The notes beneath the pieces were generated by a model. The model worked only from the letters and a program-made list of their open reading frames with translations. It did not search any database and was not told the origin of the DNA. From Aeromicrobium sp. Leaf350 (GTDB lineage: Bacteria > Actinomycetota > Actinomycetes > Propionibacteriales > Nocardioidaceae), in the NCBI RefSeq assembly GCF_916858655.1, contig NZ_CAKASL010000002.1, positions 806,001 through 870,000 of the forward strand: a stretch of 64,000 bases of DNA. Reading direction: 5' to 3'. Each line of letters begins with the position of its first letter. The first letter of the stretch is position 1. A program made the position numbers and the translations under genes. Shown in pieces: positions 42,465 through 51,812 of the stretch.

Positions 42465-45017
42465 TCAGCGCATTGAGCGCACGAACCGCACCGCGGCGCG
42501 TCCGTCGCGCACGCGGCTCTCCCAGGTGATGCCGCCGATCAGCAGCAGCAGGCCCGCCCCGCCGATCAGCACCCAGCGCGGCAGGGCCCATCCATAGGGC
42601 GCGAGCTCGACGAGCGCGAGCAGCAGCAGCACGCCTCCGCCGGCCACGAACGGCGCCTGCCAGCGCAGCGCGAGTCCACCCGCGAGCAGCGCAAGCGCGA
42701 CGACGCCGAGGACGGCGGCCCGCAGCGACACGGGGTCAGCGAGCGCCACGAGAGTGGTCGGCAGCAGCGCGAGCGCGAGGCCTCCCCCGAGCGCCGTGAG
42801 GGTCCGGAGCGCCGGATCACGCCGCAGGGCGAGCGCACCGACGGCGAGAGCCACCGCCGCGAACGGCAGCGTGTAGGCCTCTACCGTCGTGACGTCGGAC
42901 GCCGCGAGCCGCAGCACCCAGGCCAGACCGAGCAGGACGGCACCAGGGATCCGGGCCCACCGTCGGTCCGTGACCAGCAGGCCGACCGCCGTCGTCGTGA
43001 CACCGGCGGCGGTGCACCACGCCGCGAGCCACGCGGCGTCGCCGAGGCCGGCACCGACCGCCAGCGTCAGGAGAGCCACGGCAGCCCCGACGCCCTCGAG
43101 TCCGACGGCCGGCGTCCACCTCACCGGAGCCTGTCGCAGCGCCGAGCCGACGACGGCCAGCACCAGGGCGACGGCCAGCACGACCGAGACGGAGGCCCGA
43201 GCCTCGAGCTCGACGTCGGGGTGTCGCACCGCCAGCAGGGTGAGCATCACGATCCAGACACCTGCCGCCAGATTCGCGACCAGAGCGAGGTCCAGGCGGG
43301 CACCGACGACCGCCCGGACCAGGAGGACCACGACGGCCACAGCCGCCACGAGCATGAACCCGTTCCACGTCGCGGCCGCGACGAGCGGCGACAGGAGGAC
43401 CACCGCGAGCCCGAGCGCCTCCCAAGCGACCCCGACCCAGCGGGCGACGACCACCAGCACCAGGCCCACGACGAGCGTGAGCGTGGCGAGCAGGACGACC
43501 GGCACGCCCTGGTCGGCGAGCACCGCGGCCACCGTCACGGCGAGCACGAGCCCGGCGACGACGTCAGCGCAGCGGCGCAGCGACTCCGGCACGCCGTGTC
43601 CGCGCCCGGCGGCGAGCAGGACCCCCACGAGACCGGACCCGGTGACGACCGTGGCCCACCAGTCGAGGGTCGAGAGACGCGACGGCCGGGGCACGCCGTG
43701 GAAGAGCGAGAGGTCGCGCGGCCCCTGAGCGGCTGCGTCGAGGACCGTGCCGATCGGCGCCAGTCCGACGAACCAGGCCATCAGCACGACGACACCGAGA
43801 ACACCCGTCGCCACGGCGAGCCCGAGCCCGACGGCGCTCGGACCGACCGCCGTCGGCAGACGGAGCACGGCGACCAGGACCGCCAGACCGGCGACCCACA
43901 GCAACCACGCCTGACCGTCGAGCGGGTCCACGAGCGGGAGGGCGACCAGCAGCGCGAGCAGCAGGACCCCGACGGCCACGGCCGCCTCGCGGGCGGGACG
44001 CCACGCGGCGAGCCCGGACACCACCAGGGTCACCAGGAGCAGGGGCAGACCGTGGACCTGACCGACGTAGGCGTCGAGGTCGCGGTTCGCCGCCGCCTCG
44101 GTGACGGCGGCGACCGCCATGACCACGCCGCACACGGCGGCGACCGCCCCGGAGATCCCGGCCCACACCATCTGGCGCAGGAGCAGCGCGGCGACCGCGA
44201 CGGCTGCGCCGAGCAGGGTGAGCATGCCCATGAGCCAGAACAGGCGCACGTCCTGGTCGGCCAGCGCGGCACCGATCGTGGCGGTGACCGGGACGAGGGA
44301 CAGTCCGGCCGCGACCTCGAGGGTCAGGACGGGGTGGTCGGCCACGCGACGCGACGCCGTGCCCACCGCCGCGGACGCGAGGCACAGCAGGACCCACCAG
44401 GGCACGGCCACCTGCCAGCCGTCGAGCCCGTCGAGGCCGAACAGGCCGAGCCCGCAGGCGGCGAACCAGTCCGCCGACAGGAACCCGGCGAACACCAGCC
44501 AGAGCGCCTCGGTCGAGCCGCGCAGGCGCCGCGCCAACGCCCAGCCACCAGCCCCGGCGACGGCCACGGTGAGCAGCGCGAGGATCGCGGCACGGCCGCC
44601 GATGCCGAGCACGCTCCAGGCGAACGAGACGAAGATGATCGCGGCGACGACCAGCAGCGTGGCGCCGAGGCCGAGGATGACCGACCCGGCGGAGAGGCCG
44701 GCCCCGGGTGCTGCGGCGGGCGTCGCAGGAGCTCCGGGGAACGGCGGGGGCAGGGTCGCGACGGGCGGGGTCGTGACAGGCGGGGTCGTGACAGGCGGGG
44801 GAACCGGCGGCGGGACCGTCGCGGAGGCAGGAGCCGGCTCCGGAGTCGCGACCTCCCGCGCGCGTGCCTGCGCGACCAGCTCGTCGATCTGCTCGAGGTG
44901 GCTCCAGATCTGCGTCACCTCGGGCGACTCGGTGTCGAACCCGCAGACGGCGCATGCGCGGCGGCCCTCGAGGAGCGCGCGACAGTCCGGGCAGCGTGCT
45001 GCGTCCGCGTACTTCAT
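42465..45017 (-). CDS. Large zinc-ribbon multi-pass membrane protein (SCO7613-C-terminal-type)
   Basis: The 850-residue product begins with a zinc ribbon, C9-x2-C12 and C22-x2-C25, then a Pro/Thr/Val-rich linker of about 50 residues with PPVTT repeats, and then some 25 hydrophobic helices to the end with a short basic tail. This architecture matches actinobacterial proteins annotated as SCO7613 C-terminal domain membrane proteins, of unknown function. The DNA coding the linker shows a small tandem repeat near 44760-44795 (GACAGGCGGGGTCGT type). It lies between the TrmA-family gene (33 bp upstream) and the RDD gene, probably cotranscribed. Confidence 0.75.
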   Translation of the reverse strand: MKYADAARCPDCRALLEGRRACAVCGFDTESPEVTQIWSHLEQIDELVAQARAREVATPEPAPASATVPPPVPPPVTTPPVTTPPVATLPPPFPGAPATPAAAPGAGLSAGSVILGLGATLLVVAAIIFVSFAWSVLGIGGRAAILALLTVAVAGAGGWALARRLRGSTEALWLVFAGFLSADWFAACGLGLFGLDGLDGWQVAVPWWVLLCLASAAVGTASRRVADHPVLTLEVAAGLSLVPVTATIGAALADQDVRLFWLMGMLTLLGAAVAVAALLLRQMVWAGISGAVAAVCGVVMAVAAVTEAAANRDLDAYVGQVHGLPLLLVTLVVSGLAAWRPAREAAVAVGVLLLALLVALPLVDPLDGQAWLLWVAGLAVLVAVLRLPTAVGPSAVGLGLAVATGVLGVVVLMAWFVGLAPIGTVLDAAAQGPRDLSLFHGVPRPSRLSTLDWWATVVTGSGLVGVLLAAGRGHGVPESLRRCADVVAGLVLAVTVAAVLADQGVPVVLLATLTLVVGLVLVVVARWVGVAWEALGLAVVLLSPLVAAATWNGFMLVAAVAVVVLLVRAVVGARLDLALVANLAAGVWIVMLTLLAVRHPDVELEARASVSVVLAVALVLAVVGSALRQAPVRWTPAVGLEGVGAAVALLTLAVGAGLGDAAWLAAWCTAAGVTTTAVGLLVTDRRWARIPGAVLLGLAWVLRLAASDVTTVEAYTLPFAAVALAVGALALRRDPALRTLTALGGGLALALLPTTLVALADPVSLRAAVLGVVALALLAGGLALRWQAPFVAGGGVLLLLALVELAPYGWALPRWVLIGGAGLLLLIGGITWESRVRDGRAAVRFVRSMR

Positions 45018-45050
45018 GGCAGGTCTGGTCCTCTGGTCGACGGCTCCCGG

Positions 45051-46223
45051 CTAGGACGCGCCGGAACCCTCGGATGTTCCCTGCGACCGAGCATCCAGCA
45101 CGGCGACGCACTCCACGTGGTGCGTCATCGGGAAGAGGGCGAACGAGCGCAGCTCGCGCAGGTCGTAGCCGAGGTCCGCGAACCGGGCGAGGTCTCGCGC
45201 GAGCGACGCGGGGTCGCACGAGACGTAGACGATGCGGCGGGGCGCGAGACCCACGATGTCGCGCACGGCCTTCTTCGCTCCCGCGCGCGGCGGGTCCAGC
45301 ACAACGACGTCGGCCGAGCCGATGGACCGGGTGACCCGCTCGGTCGCGCCGTTGCGGACCTCGGCCTGGGGCAGGTCGGTAAGGTTGCGTCGGGCCTCGG
45401 CCGAGGCGGTCCGGTCCCACTCGACGCTCACGACGTGCCCCTTCGTCCCCACCTGCTCGGCAGCGAACGCGGAGAACAGGCCGACGCCGGCGTAGAGGTC
45501 GGCGACCCGGTCGCCCTGTCGCAGCTCGGCGGCCGCCATGACGGCGTCGACCAACGTCTCCGCCGCCCGCGGGTGGACCTGCCAGAACCCGCCGGCAGCC
45601 ACCCCGAAGTGACGGTGGTGGACGCGTTCGGTCAGCCGTCGGGGACCGTCGACGCGACGCCCGTCGGCGATCACGGCGTGCTGGTGCGTCGAGGAGACGA
45701 CGGCCTCGACCCGCTCGGCCTCGAGCGGCGCACCGCTCGTGTCCGGGAGATCGGAGTGGGCGATGCGGCAGTGGTCGATCGCCACGACGTCGTGGGAGCG
45801 GTGCGCCCGCAGCCCGAGCCGGCCGTCGCCGCCGCGGGTGTACTGCATCCGGGTGCGCCAACCGAGTGCGGGCACGACCTCCTCGACCTCACCGGTCCAG
45901 TCGATCCCGGCGAGCCGCCGCAGCTGCTCCCGGACCACGTCGCCGAGCAGACGGCGTTGCGCCACGGGGTGGGCGTGCTGGAAGTCGCAGCCGCCGCAGG
46001 TCGTGGCCCAGGGACACGGCGGCGTGACCCGGTCGGGCGACGCCTCCAGCACCTCCACCGCATCCGCCCGCAGGAAGCTCGACGACTCGTCGGTGACCCG
46101 GAGCCGCACCCGCTCCCCCGGCAGCGCGTGCCGCACGAAGACGACCTGCCCGTCGAGCCGCGCGACGCAGTGGCCCCCGTGGGCGACGGGGCCCACCTCC
46201 ACGATCGGCAGGTCCTCAGACAT
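45051..46223 (-). CDS. TrmA/RlmD-family RNA m5U methyltransferase
   Basis: A 390-residue class I RNA uridine-5-methyltransferase. The N-terminal TRAM domain (about 1-55) binds RNA; C-x5-C-x2-C in PCPWATTCGGCDFQH plus C in IDHCRIAH form a [4Fe-4S] site; the SAM motif is ADLYAGVGLFSAFAA, DPPRAGAKKAV follows, and the catalytic cysteine is in YVSCDPASLARDL. It probably modifies rRNA or tRNA; the exact site cannot be told. ATG at 46223 is preferred because the longer frame enters a partly duplicated copy of its own 5' end. It is 101 bp after the KimA-like permease gene, a common actinobacterial pair. Confidence 0.9.
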   Translation of the reverse strand: MSEDLPIVEVGPVAHGGHCVARLDGQVVFVRHALPGERVRLRVTDESSSFLRADAVEVLEASPDRVTPPCPWATTCGGCDFQHAHPVAQRRLLGDVVREQLRRLAGIDWTGEVEEVVPALGWRTRMQYTRGGDGRLGLRAHRSHDVVAIDHCRIAHSDLPDTSGAPLEAERVEAVVSSTHQHAVIADGRRVDGPRRLTERVHHRHFGVAAGGFWQVHPRAAETLVDAVMAAAELRQGDRVADLYAGVGLFSAFAAEQVGTKGHVVSVEWDRTASAEARRNLTDLPQAEVRNGATERVTRSIGSADVVVLDPPRAGAKKAVRDIVGLAPRRIVYVSCDPASLARDLARFADLGYDLRELRSFALFPMTHHVECVAVLDARSQGTSEGSGAS

Positions 46224-46306
46224 GCGCCACCACCCGGCGCCCACTCGCGAGCGGAGCGAGCCATCGAGCACCGTGGGCGACGGGGCCCCCCTCCACGATC
46301 GGCAGG
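46177..46306. repeat. Direct repeat duplicating the 5' end of the TrmA-family gene
   Basis: The 36 bp at 46177-46212, inside the start of the TrmA-family gene, recur at 46271-46306 with one mismatch (35/36). A third short copy, CCACGATCGGCAG, lies at 46308-46320. The gap between this gene and the permease is therefore a decayed tandem duplication. It also contains CACTCGCGAGCGG (46242-46254), identical to part of the nested element at 38771-38783. Confidence 0.75.
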
Positions 46307-46324
46307 GCCACGATCGGCAGCAAC

Positions 46325-48352
46325 TCAGGCACGGGGATCCCGGTCGGTCTCGCGTCCCTGCACCTCGACGCCGCGGCGGACGTCACCGGCCAGCGGGCGC
46401 TCCGAGCGCAGGCGGGCGAGTCCGGCCGAGCTGAGCTGGAACGGCACGCTGGTCACCATGACGCCCGGCACGAACAGCAGGCGACCCTTGAGCCGCAGGG
46501 CGGTCTGGTTGTGCAACAGCTGTTCCCACCAGCGGCCGACGACGTACTCGGGCACGTAGACCGTGACGACGTCGCGGGGCGAGGCACGGCGACGCTCCTT
46601 GACGTACCGCACGACGGGGCGCACGAGCTCGCGGTAGGGCGAGTCGAGCACGACGAGCGGCACGTCGATGCCACGCCGCTGCCACTCGTCCTGCAGGGCG
46701 ATGATCTCGTCGGCGTCGTAGGAGACCGTGACGGCCTCGAGCGAGCTCGGGCGGGAGACCTTGGCGTAGGCGAGGGCGCGCATCGTCGGCTTGTGCAGCT
46801 TGGAGACGAGCACGATGCCGTGCACGCGCGACGGCAGCGTGACGTCGGCGTCGTCGATCTCGAGCTCGTCGGCGACCGCGTCGTAGTGCCGGCGCACGCC
46901 GCGCATCAGCACGAACAGCACGACCATGGCGACGATCGCGATCCAGGCGCCCGCCAGGAACTTGGTGATCAGCACGATGACGAGCACCGTCGCGGTCATC
47001 GCCAGGCCGAAGCCGTTGACCGCGCGGGAGAACCGCATGCGCTTGCGCTCGGCCGGATCGGTCTCGGTCGTGAGCAGACGGTTCCAGTGGCGGATCATGC
47101 CGAGCTGACTCAGGTTGAAGGAGACGAAGACGCCCACGATGTAGAGCTGGATGAGCTTCGTGACCTCCGCGTCGAAGGCGATGATCAGCGCGACGGCGGC
47201 GAGGGCCAGCAGCACGATCCCGTTGCTGTAGGCGAGGCGGTCGCCGCGGTGGTCGAGCTGGCGCGGGAGCCAGCGGTCGCGAGCCAGGATCGAGCCCAGC
47301 ACCGGGAAGCCGTTGAACGCCGTGTTCGCGGCGAGCACCAGGATCAGGCCCGTGCAGGCGATCGTGAAGTAGAACAGGATCGACTCGCCGTAGAGGGCGC
47401 CGGCCAGCTGGGCGATGACGGTGTGCTGCTCGAAGTCCTCACCGACCGGCTTCCCGTCGATCATGAGCTGCGCGGCCGGGTCCTCGACGTAGCGCAGGTG
47501 CATGAGGTCGGCGAGCACGATGATGCTCATCAGCATCGTGACGGCGATCGTCCCGAGCAGGAGCAGCGTCGTGGCGGCGTTGCGGGACTTCGGCCGCCGG
47601 AACGCGGGGACGCCGTTGCTGATCGCCTCGACACCGGTCAGGGCCGCACACCCCGAGGAGAACGCCCGCGCGAGCAGGAACACCATCGCGAGTCCCGTGC
47701 ACGAGTCGTAGGGCGACTCCCCCATGACCTCGTACTCGGCGCTCTCGGCCAGCGGGAGGTCACCCGTCAGGTAGCGCACATAGCCCCAGCCGGCCATGCC
47801 GAGGATCGCCAGCATGAACGCGTAGGTCGGGATCGCGAAGGCCGTGCCCGACTCCTTGGTGCCGCGCAGGTTGATCGCCATCAGCAGCAGCACCAGCGCG
47901 GAGGCGGCCAGCACCTCGTGGCCGCGCAGCCACGGGAGTGCCGAGGTCGCGTTCTGGACGCCGGACGAGATCGACACCGCGACCGTGAGCACGTAGTCCA
48001 CGAGCAGGGCACTGGCCACCGTCAACCCGGCCTTCGGGCCGAGGTTGACCGTCGCGACCTCGTAGTCGCCACCACCGCTCGGGTACGCGTGGACGTTCTG
48101 CCGGTAGCTCGCCACCACCGTGAGCATCACGACGACGACGCAGAGCGCGATCTGCCAGTTGTAGGCGTACGCCGAGAGCCCGCCCATCGACAGGACGAGG
48201 AAGATCTCGTCGGGCGCATAGGCGACCGACGAGAGCGCGTCGCTCGCGAAGACCGGGAGCGCTATCCGCTTCGGGAGCAGGGTCTCCCCGAGCTGGGTGC
48301 TGCGCAGCTTGCGCCCCACGACGGCACGCTTGGCGACTCGGAGGATGCCCAC
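46325..48352 (-). CDS. KimA-like APC-superfamily permease
   Basis: A 675-residue transporter: about 12 helices in the first 480 residues, then a cytosolic domain of about 190 residues. APC features are the helix 1 segment FASDALSSVAYAPDEI and the GVEAISNGVPAFRRP region. The size and C-terminal USP-like domain resemble KimA, a high-affinity K+/H+ symporter of Bacillus, and such proteins often lie beside trkA and trmA-type genes in actinobacteria; K+ transport is an inference. GTG at 48352 has no ribosome binding site but a TACGAT box 6 nt upstream. Confidence 0.82.
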   Translation of the reverse strand: MGILRVAKRAVVGRKLRSTQLGETLLPKRIALPVFASDALSSVAYAPDEIFLVLSMGGLSAYAYNWQIALCVVVVMLTVVASYRQNVHAYPSGGGDYEVATVNLGPKAGLTVASALLVDYVLTVAVSISSGVQNATSALPWLRGHEVLAASALVLLLMAINLRGTKESGTAFAIPTYAFMLAILGMAGWGYVRYLTGDLPLAESAEYEVMGESPYDSCTGLAMVFLLARAFSSGCAALTGVEAISNGVPAFRRPKSRNAATTLLLLGTIAVTMLMSIIVLADLMHLRYVEDPAAQLMIDGKPVGEDFEQHTVIAQLAGALYGESILFYFTIACTGLILVLAANTAFNGFPVLGSILARDRWLPRQLDHRGDRLAYSNGIVLLALAAVALIIAFDAEVTKLIQLYIVGVFVSFNLSQLGMIRHWNRLLTTETDPAERKRMRFSRAVNGFGLAMTATVLVIVLITKFLAGAWIAIVAMVVLFVLMRGVRRHYDAVADELEIDDADVTLPSRVHGIVLVSKLHKPTMRALAYAKVSRPSSLEAVTVSYDADEIIALQDEWQRRGIDVPLVVLDSPYRELVRPVVRYVKERRRASPRDVVTVYVPEYVVGRWWEQLLHNQTALRLKGRLLFVPGVMVTSVPFQLSSAGLARLRSERPLAGDVRRGVEVQGRETDRDPRA

Positions 48353-48358
48353 GCGGCG

Positions 48359-48364
48359 ATCGTA
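48359..48364 (-). promoter_or_regulatory. Putative -10 box (TACGAT) for leaderless KimA-like gene
   Basis: TACGAT on the minus strand, 6 nt before the GTG at 48352. Confidence 0.4.
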
Positions 48365-48406
48365 GACCCGCCGGGACCCGACGACCGGCCACCGCCGGTC
48401 GGCGGG

Positions 48407-49375
48407 TCAGGTGGCGAACGTCGTGTGCGTCTGCGCGGGGGTGCCGATCTCGGCGAGGGCCTCGAGGTCCTGCGGCGTGGGGGTCCACGCAGCGGCTGCC
48501 ACATTGGCGGCGACCTGCTCGGGTCGCGACACCCCGGCGATGACCGAGGCGACGGCCGGCTGGGCCGCCAGTCCGCCCATCGCCAGGGTCAGGAGGTCGA
48601 TCCCCCGCTCGTCGGCGAACGCCTGCAGCGCGTCGATCCGTGCCCAGTCGGCACCCTCGAGGCGACGCGCCTGACCCTGCGCGGCCAGGCGTGTGCCCTC
48701 CGGCGCGGCCTCGCCCTGGCGGTACTTGCCGGTCAGCAGCCCGTATGCGAGCGGGAAGTAGGGCAGCAGTCCTACGTCGTAGGCGACGCAGGCGGGTGCC
48801 AGCTCCACCTCGGCGGCGCGGTTGTAGAGGGAGTACTCGTTCTGGGCCGTCGCGAAGGGCGTGTGACCGGCCGTGGTGGCGCGCCAGTGGGCGTCGGCGA
48901 CCTCCCAGGCTGCGAAGTTGGAGCTGCCGATCGCCCGCACCAGGCCCTCCTGCACGAGCTCGTCGAGGGCGCCGAGGGTGTCCTCCAACGGCGTCTGACG
49001 ATCGGGCGTGTGGAGCTGGTACAGATCGACGTGGTCAGTACCCAGCCGTCGCAGGCTCGCCTCGATCGCCGTGCGCACGTAGGCGGGCGACCCGCGACGA
49101 CCGCCGTCGTCGCCGTTGAGGCCTTCCAGGTCCATGCCGAACTTCGTCGCGATGACGACCTCGTCGCGGCGGCCCTTGAGCGCGGCGCCGAGGAGCTCCT
49201 CGCTGGCCCCGAACGAGTACACGTCGGCCGTGTCGAAGAACGTGACGCCGGCGTCGAGCGCCGCGTCCACCACCGCGCGAGTGCCGTCGGCGTCGACACG
49301 CGCCCCGAAGGCGTTGCTGCCGATGCCCACCGCCGAGACCGTGATGCCGCTGTGACCGAGCTGCTGAGTCGCCAT
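48407..49375 (-). CDS. Aldo/keto reductase
   Basis: A 322-residue (beta/alpha)8 NADPH-dependent oxidoreductase. The catalytic tetrad is complete: D48 and Y53 in FFDTADVYSFG, K78 in VIATKFGMD, H122 in YQLHTPD. The cofactor part has GSSNFAAWEV and VIAGVSRPEQVAAN. It resembles the YhdN/AKR11 group; the physiological carbonyl substrate is unknown. The ATG has TAGCCT 6 nt upstream, and the gene is divergent from secDF. Confidence 0.9.
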   Translation of the reverse strand: MATQQLGHSGITVSAVGIGSNAFGARVDADGTRAVVDAALDAGVTFFDTADVYSFGASEELLGAALKGRRDEVVIATKFGMDLEGLNGDDGGRRGSPAYVRTAIEASLRRLGTDHVDLYQLHTPDRQTPLEDTLGALDELVQEGLVRAIGSSNFAAWEVADAHWRATTAGHTPFATAQNEYSLYNRAAEVELAPACVAYDVGLLPYFPLAYGLLTGKYRQGEAAPEGTRLAAQGQARRLEGADWARIDALQAFADERGIDLLTLAMGGLAAQPAVASVIAGVSRPEQVAANVAAAAWTPTPQDLEALAEIGTPAQTHTTFAT

Positions 49376-49381
49376 GCCTCG

Positions 49382-49387
49382 AGGCTA
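49382..49387 (-). promoter_or_regulatory. Putative -10 box (TAGCCT) of the aldo/keto reductase gene
   Basis: TAGCCT on the minus strand, 6 nt before the ATG at 49375. A TATGCT on the plus strand (49399-49404) could be the -10 box of divergent secDF. Confidence 0.4.
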
Positions 49388-49460
49388 CGGGCGAACGTTA
49401 TGCTCGGGCCACCGGCCTTGCGTCGGTCACCTCTTCTTCCCGACCGACGAAAGCCGATCG

Positions 49461-51806
49461 ATGACCAAGCGCGCGCCCTTCTGGCGAGCCGTCGTGGCCC
49501 TGGCGGTCATCGCCGGTGCCTTCGCCCTCACCTACACCCAGTCCGCCAAGCTCGGCCTCGACCTCCGGGGCGGCACGCAGATCGTGCTCGAGACGCAGGA
49601 CTCCGAGCGGGTCGAGGCCGACGCCGAGGCGACCGACCGTGCGCTCGAGGTGCTGCGCGGCCGTGTCGACGCGCTGGGCGTCTCCGAGCCGTCCATCACG
49701 CGCTCGGGCGAGAACCGGATCATCGTCGAGCTCCCGGGCCTGCAGGACCCGGACGAGGCGGCCGAGGTCATCGGCAGCACGGCTCAGCTGACGTTCCACC
49801 AGGTGCTCGGCGAGGCCGACCCGGCCGCCGTGCCCGTCGAGGGCCAGACGGTCCTCGACGACGAGCAGGGCATCCCGCTCAACCTCGGACCGGCGGCGCT
49901 CGACGGCGACGGCGTCTCGGACGCCAACGCGCTGCTCGACAGCCAGTCGAACCGGTGGACCGTCGCGGTCGACTTCTCCGGCGACGGCCAGAGCGGCTGG
50001 CAGTCGCTCGTGCAGCAGGCCTGCTCGATCGGTCCCGGCGTCGGCCGCATCGCGATCGTCCTGGACGACCGCATCATCTCCTCGCCGACCGTGCAGTCGG
50101 ACCTCTGCGCCTCCGGCGGCGGCAACCAGACCTCGATCACGGGTCAGTTCAACTCCGAGTCGGCGCAGGAGCTGTCGGCGCTGATCAAGGGCGGCGCGCT
50201 CCCCGTGCCGGTCGAGCTGATCGAGCAGCGCACGATCGGCGCGACGCTGGGCGAGGCCGCGATCGACGCCTCGATCGAGGCCGCCATCATCGGCATCGCG
50301 CTGACGGGCCTGTTCATCATCTTCGTCTACCGCCTGATGGGTCTGCTGGCGACGATCGCGCTGACGTCGTACGCCGTGATCTCGTTCGGCCTGCTCGTCG
50401 GCATCGGCGCCACGCTGACGCTGCCGGGCCTCGCCGGCTTCGTGCTGGCCATCGGACTGGCGATCGACGCGAACGTGCTGACCTTCGAACGAGCGCGGGA
50501 GGAGTACGCCGAGCGCGACGAGAAGGACCGCAGCCTGCCGAAGGCGGTCACGACCGGCTTCACCAAGGCCTGGTCGGCGATCATCGACTCCAACGTCACG
50601 ACCCTCATCGCCGCCGGACTGCTCTTCCTGCTGGCCAGCGGTCCCGTCAAGGGATTCGGCGTCACCCTGGCGATCGGCACGATCGCGTCGATGATCTCGG
50701 CGCTCGTCATCGCCCGCGTGCTGGCCGAGTGGGCCGCGAACCGCAAGGTCGTGCAGAAGCGCGCCGCCATCAGCGGCATCGCCTCGACCGGCTTCGTGCG
50801 TCGTCGCCTGGACGAGCGTCCTCCGCAGCTCATCAAGCGCAGCGGCACCTGGCTGCTCGTGACGGCTGCCGTCGCGATCATCTCGATCGGCGGCATCGTC
50901 GTGCGCGGCCTGGACCTGGGCGTCGAGTTCACGGGCGGCCGCCTCCTGGAGTACTCCACGACCGAGGCCGTCGACATCGACGACGCCCGCGAGGCCGTCT
51001 CGGACGCCGGCTTCCCCCGCGCCGTGGTGCAGGAGTCCTCCAGCGACGGCGTCAGCGAGAACGTGACGGTGCGCGTCGAGAAGATCTCGAACGCCGAGGC
51101 CGACCAGATCACGGCCGCGATCGACGACCTGGGCGCCGGCGCCCAGATCGAGCGCGACGAGCAGGTCACCGCCAGCCTCGGCACCGAGCTGCGCAACAAG
51201 GCGCTGATCGCCTTCGCGATCGCGATCGCCGTGCAGATGATCTACCTGGCCTGGCGCTTCCGCTGGACGTTCGCGATTGCCGCGCAGATCTCGATGGTCT
51301 CGGTCGTCCTGGCCGTCGTCGGCATCTTCGCCTGGTGGGGCAAGCCCGTCGACGGGGTGTTCCTGGCGGCCGTGCTGTCGATCATCGGACTGGCCGTCAA
51401 CGACACGATCGTCGTGTTCGACCGCATCCGAGAACATCGCTTCGCGAACCGCGCCGGGAACCTGCGCGACGTCGTCAACGCGGCGATCGTGCAGACGCTC
51501 CCCCGCACGGTGAACACCGGCCTCGGTGCGATGTTCATCCTCGCCGCGCTCGCCGTGCTCGGTGGCGACTCGCTCACCGACTTCGCGATCGCCCTCCTCC
51601 TCGGCCTGTCGATCGGCATCCTGTCGACCGTGTTCACCGCCTCCGCGCTCGCCGTGGTGCTCGAGGAGCGCTGGCCCGACAACCCGGACGAGAAGGAGAA
51701 GAAGGTCACCGACCCGTACGCGCACATCGAGGACGGCAAGGCCTCCACCGGCAACCCCTACGGCGCCGGCGGTCCGGGTCCGGACGGCAGCGGCGCGGTC
51801 CTCTGA
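49461..51806 (+). CDS. secDF: Fused protein-export membrane protein SecDF
   Basis: A 781-residue fusion of SecD and SecF, the proton-driven factors that pull proteins through the Sec channel. The SecD half begins with one helix and LGLDLRGGTQIVLETQ and ends with five helices (ending near residue 430); the SecF half starts near residue 465 with LGVEFTGGRLLEYS and has NDTIVVFDRIRE. Twelve helices in total. The first periplasmic domain is shorter than in typical actinobacterial SecD. No yajC, ruv or relA genes are near, so this is probably not the usual secD-secF locus but a second copy like the fused SecDF of streptomycetes. ATG at 49461 has only a weak GAAAG. Confidence 0.9.
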   Translation: MTKRAPFWRAVVALAVIAGAFALTYTQSAKLGLDLRGGTQIVLETQDSERVEADAEATDRALEVLRGRVDALGVSEPSITRSGENRIIVELPGLQDPDEAAEVIGSTAQLTFHQVLGEADPAAVPVEGQTVLDDEQGIPLNLGPAALDGDGVSDANALLDSQSNRWTVAVDFSGDGQSGWQSLVQQACSIGPGVGRIAIVLDDRIISSPTVQSDLCASGGGNQTSITGQFNSESAQELSALIKGGALPVPVELIEQRTIGATLGEAAIDASIEAAIIGIALTGLFIIFVYRLMGLLATIALTSYAVISFGLLVGIGATLTLPGLAGFVLAIGLAIDANVLTFERAREEYAERDEKDRSLPKAVTTGFTKAWSAIIDSNVTTLIAAGLLFLLASGPVKGFGVTLAIGTIASMISALVIARVLAEWAANRKVVQKRAAISGIASTGFVRRRLDERPPQLIKRSGTWLLVTAAVAIISIGGIVVRGLDLGVEFTGGRLLEYSTTEAVDIDDAREAVSDAGFPRAVVQESSSDGVSENVTVRVEKISNAEADQITAAIDDLGAGAQIERDEQVTASLGTELRNKALIAFAIAIAVQMIYLAWRFRWTFAIAAQISMVSVVLAVVGIFAWWGKPVDGVFLAAVLSIIGLAVNDTIVVFDRIREHRFANRAGNLRDVVNAAIVQTLPRTVNTGLGAMFILAALAVLGGDSLTDFAIALLLGLSIGILSTVFTASALAVVLEERWPDNPDEKEKKVTDPYAHIEDGKASTGNPYGAGGPGPDGSGAVL

Positions 51807-51812
51807 CCGACG

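Noticed and set aside
43221..46559. An open frame of about 1,110 codons on the plus strand
   Set aside because: It lies opposite the zinc-ribbon membrane protein and TrmA-family genes; no motif is visible.
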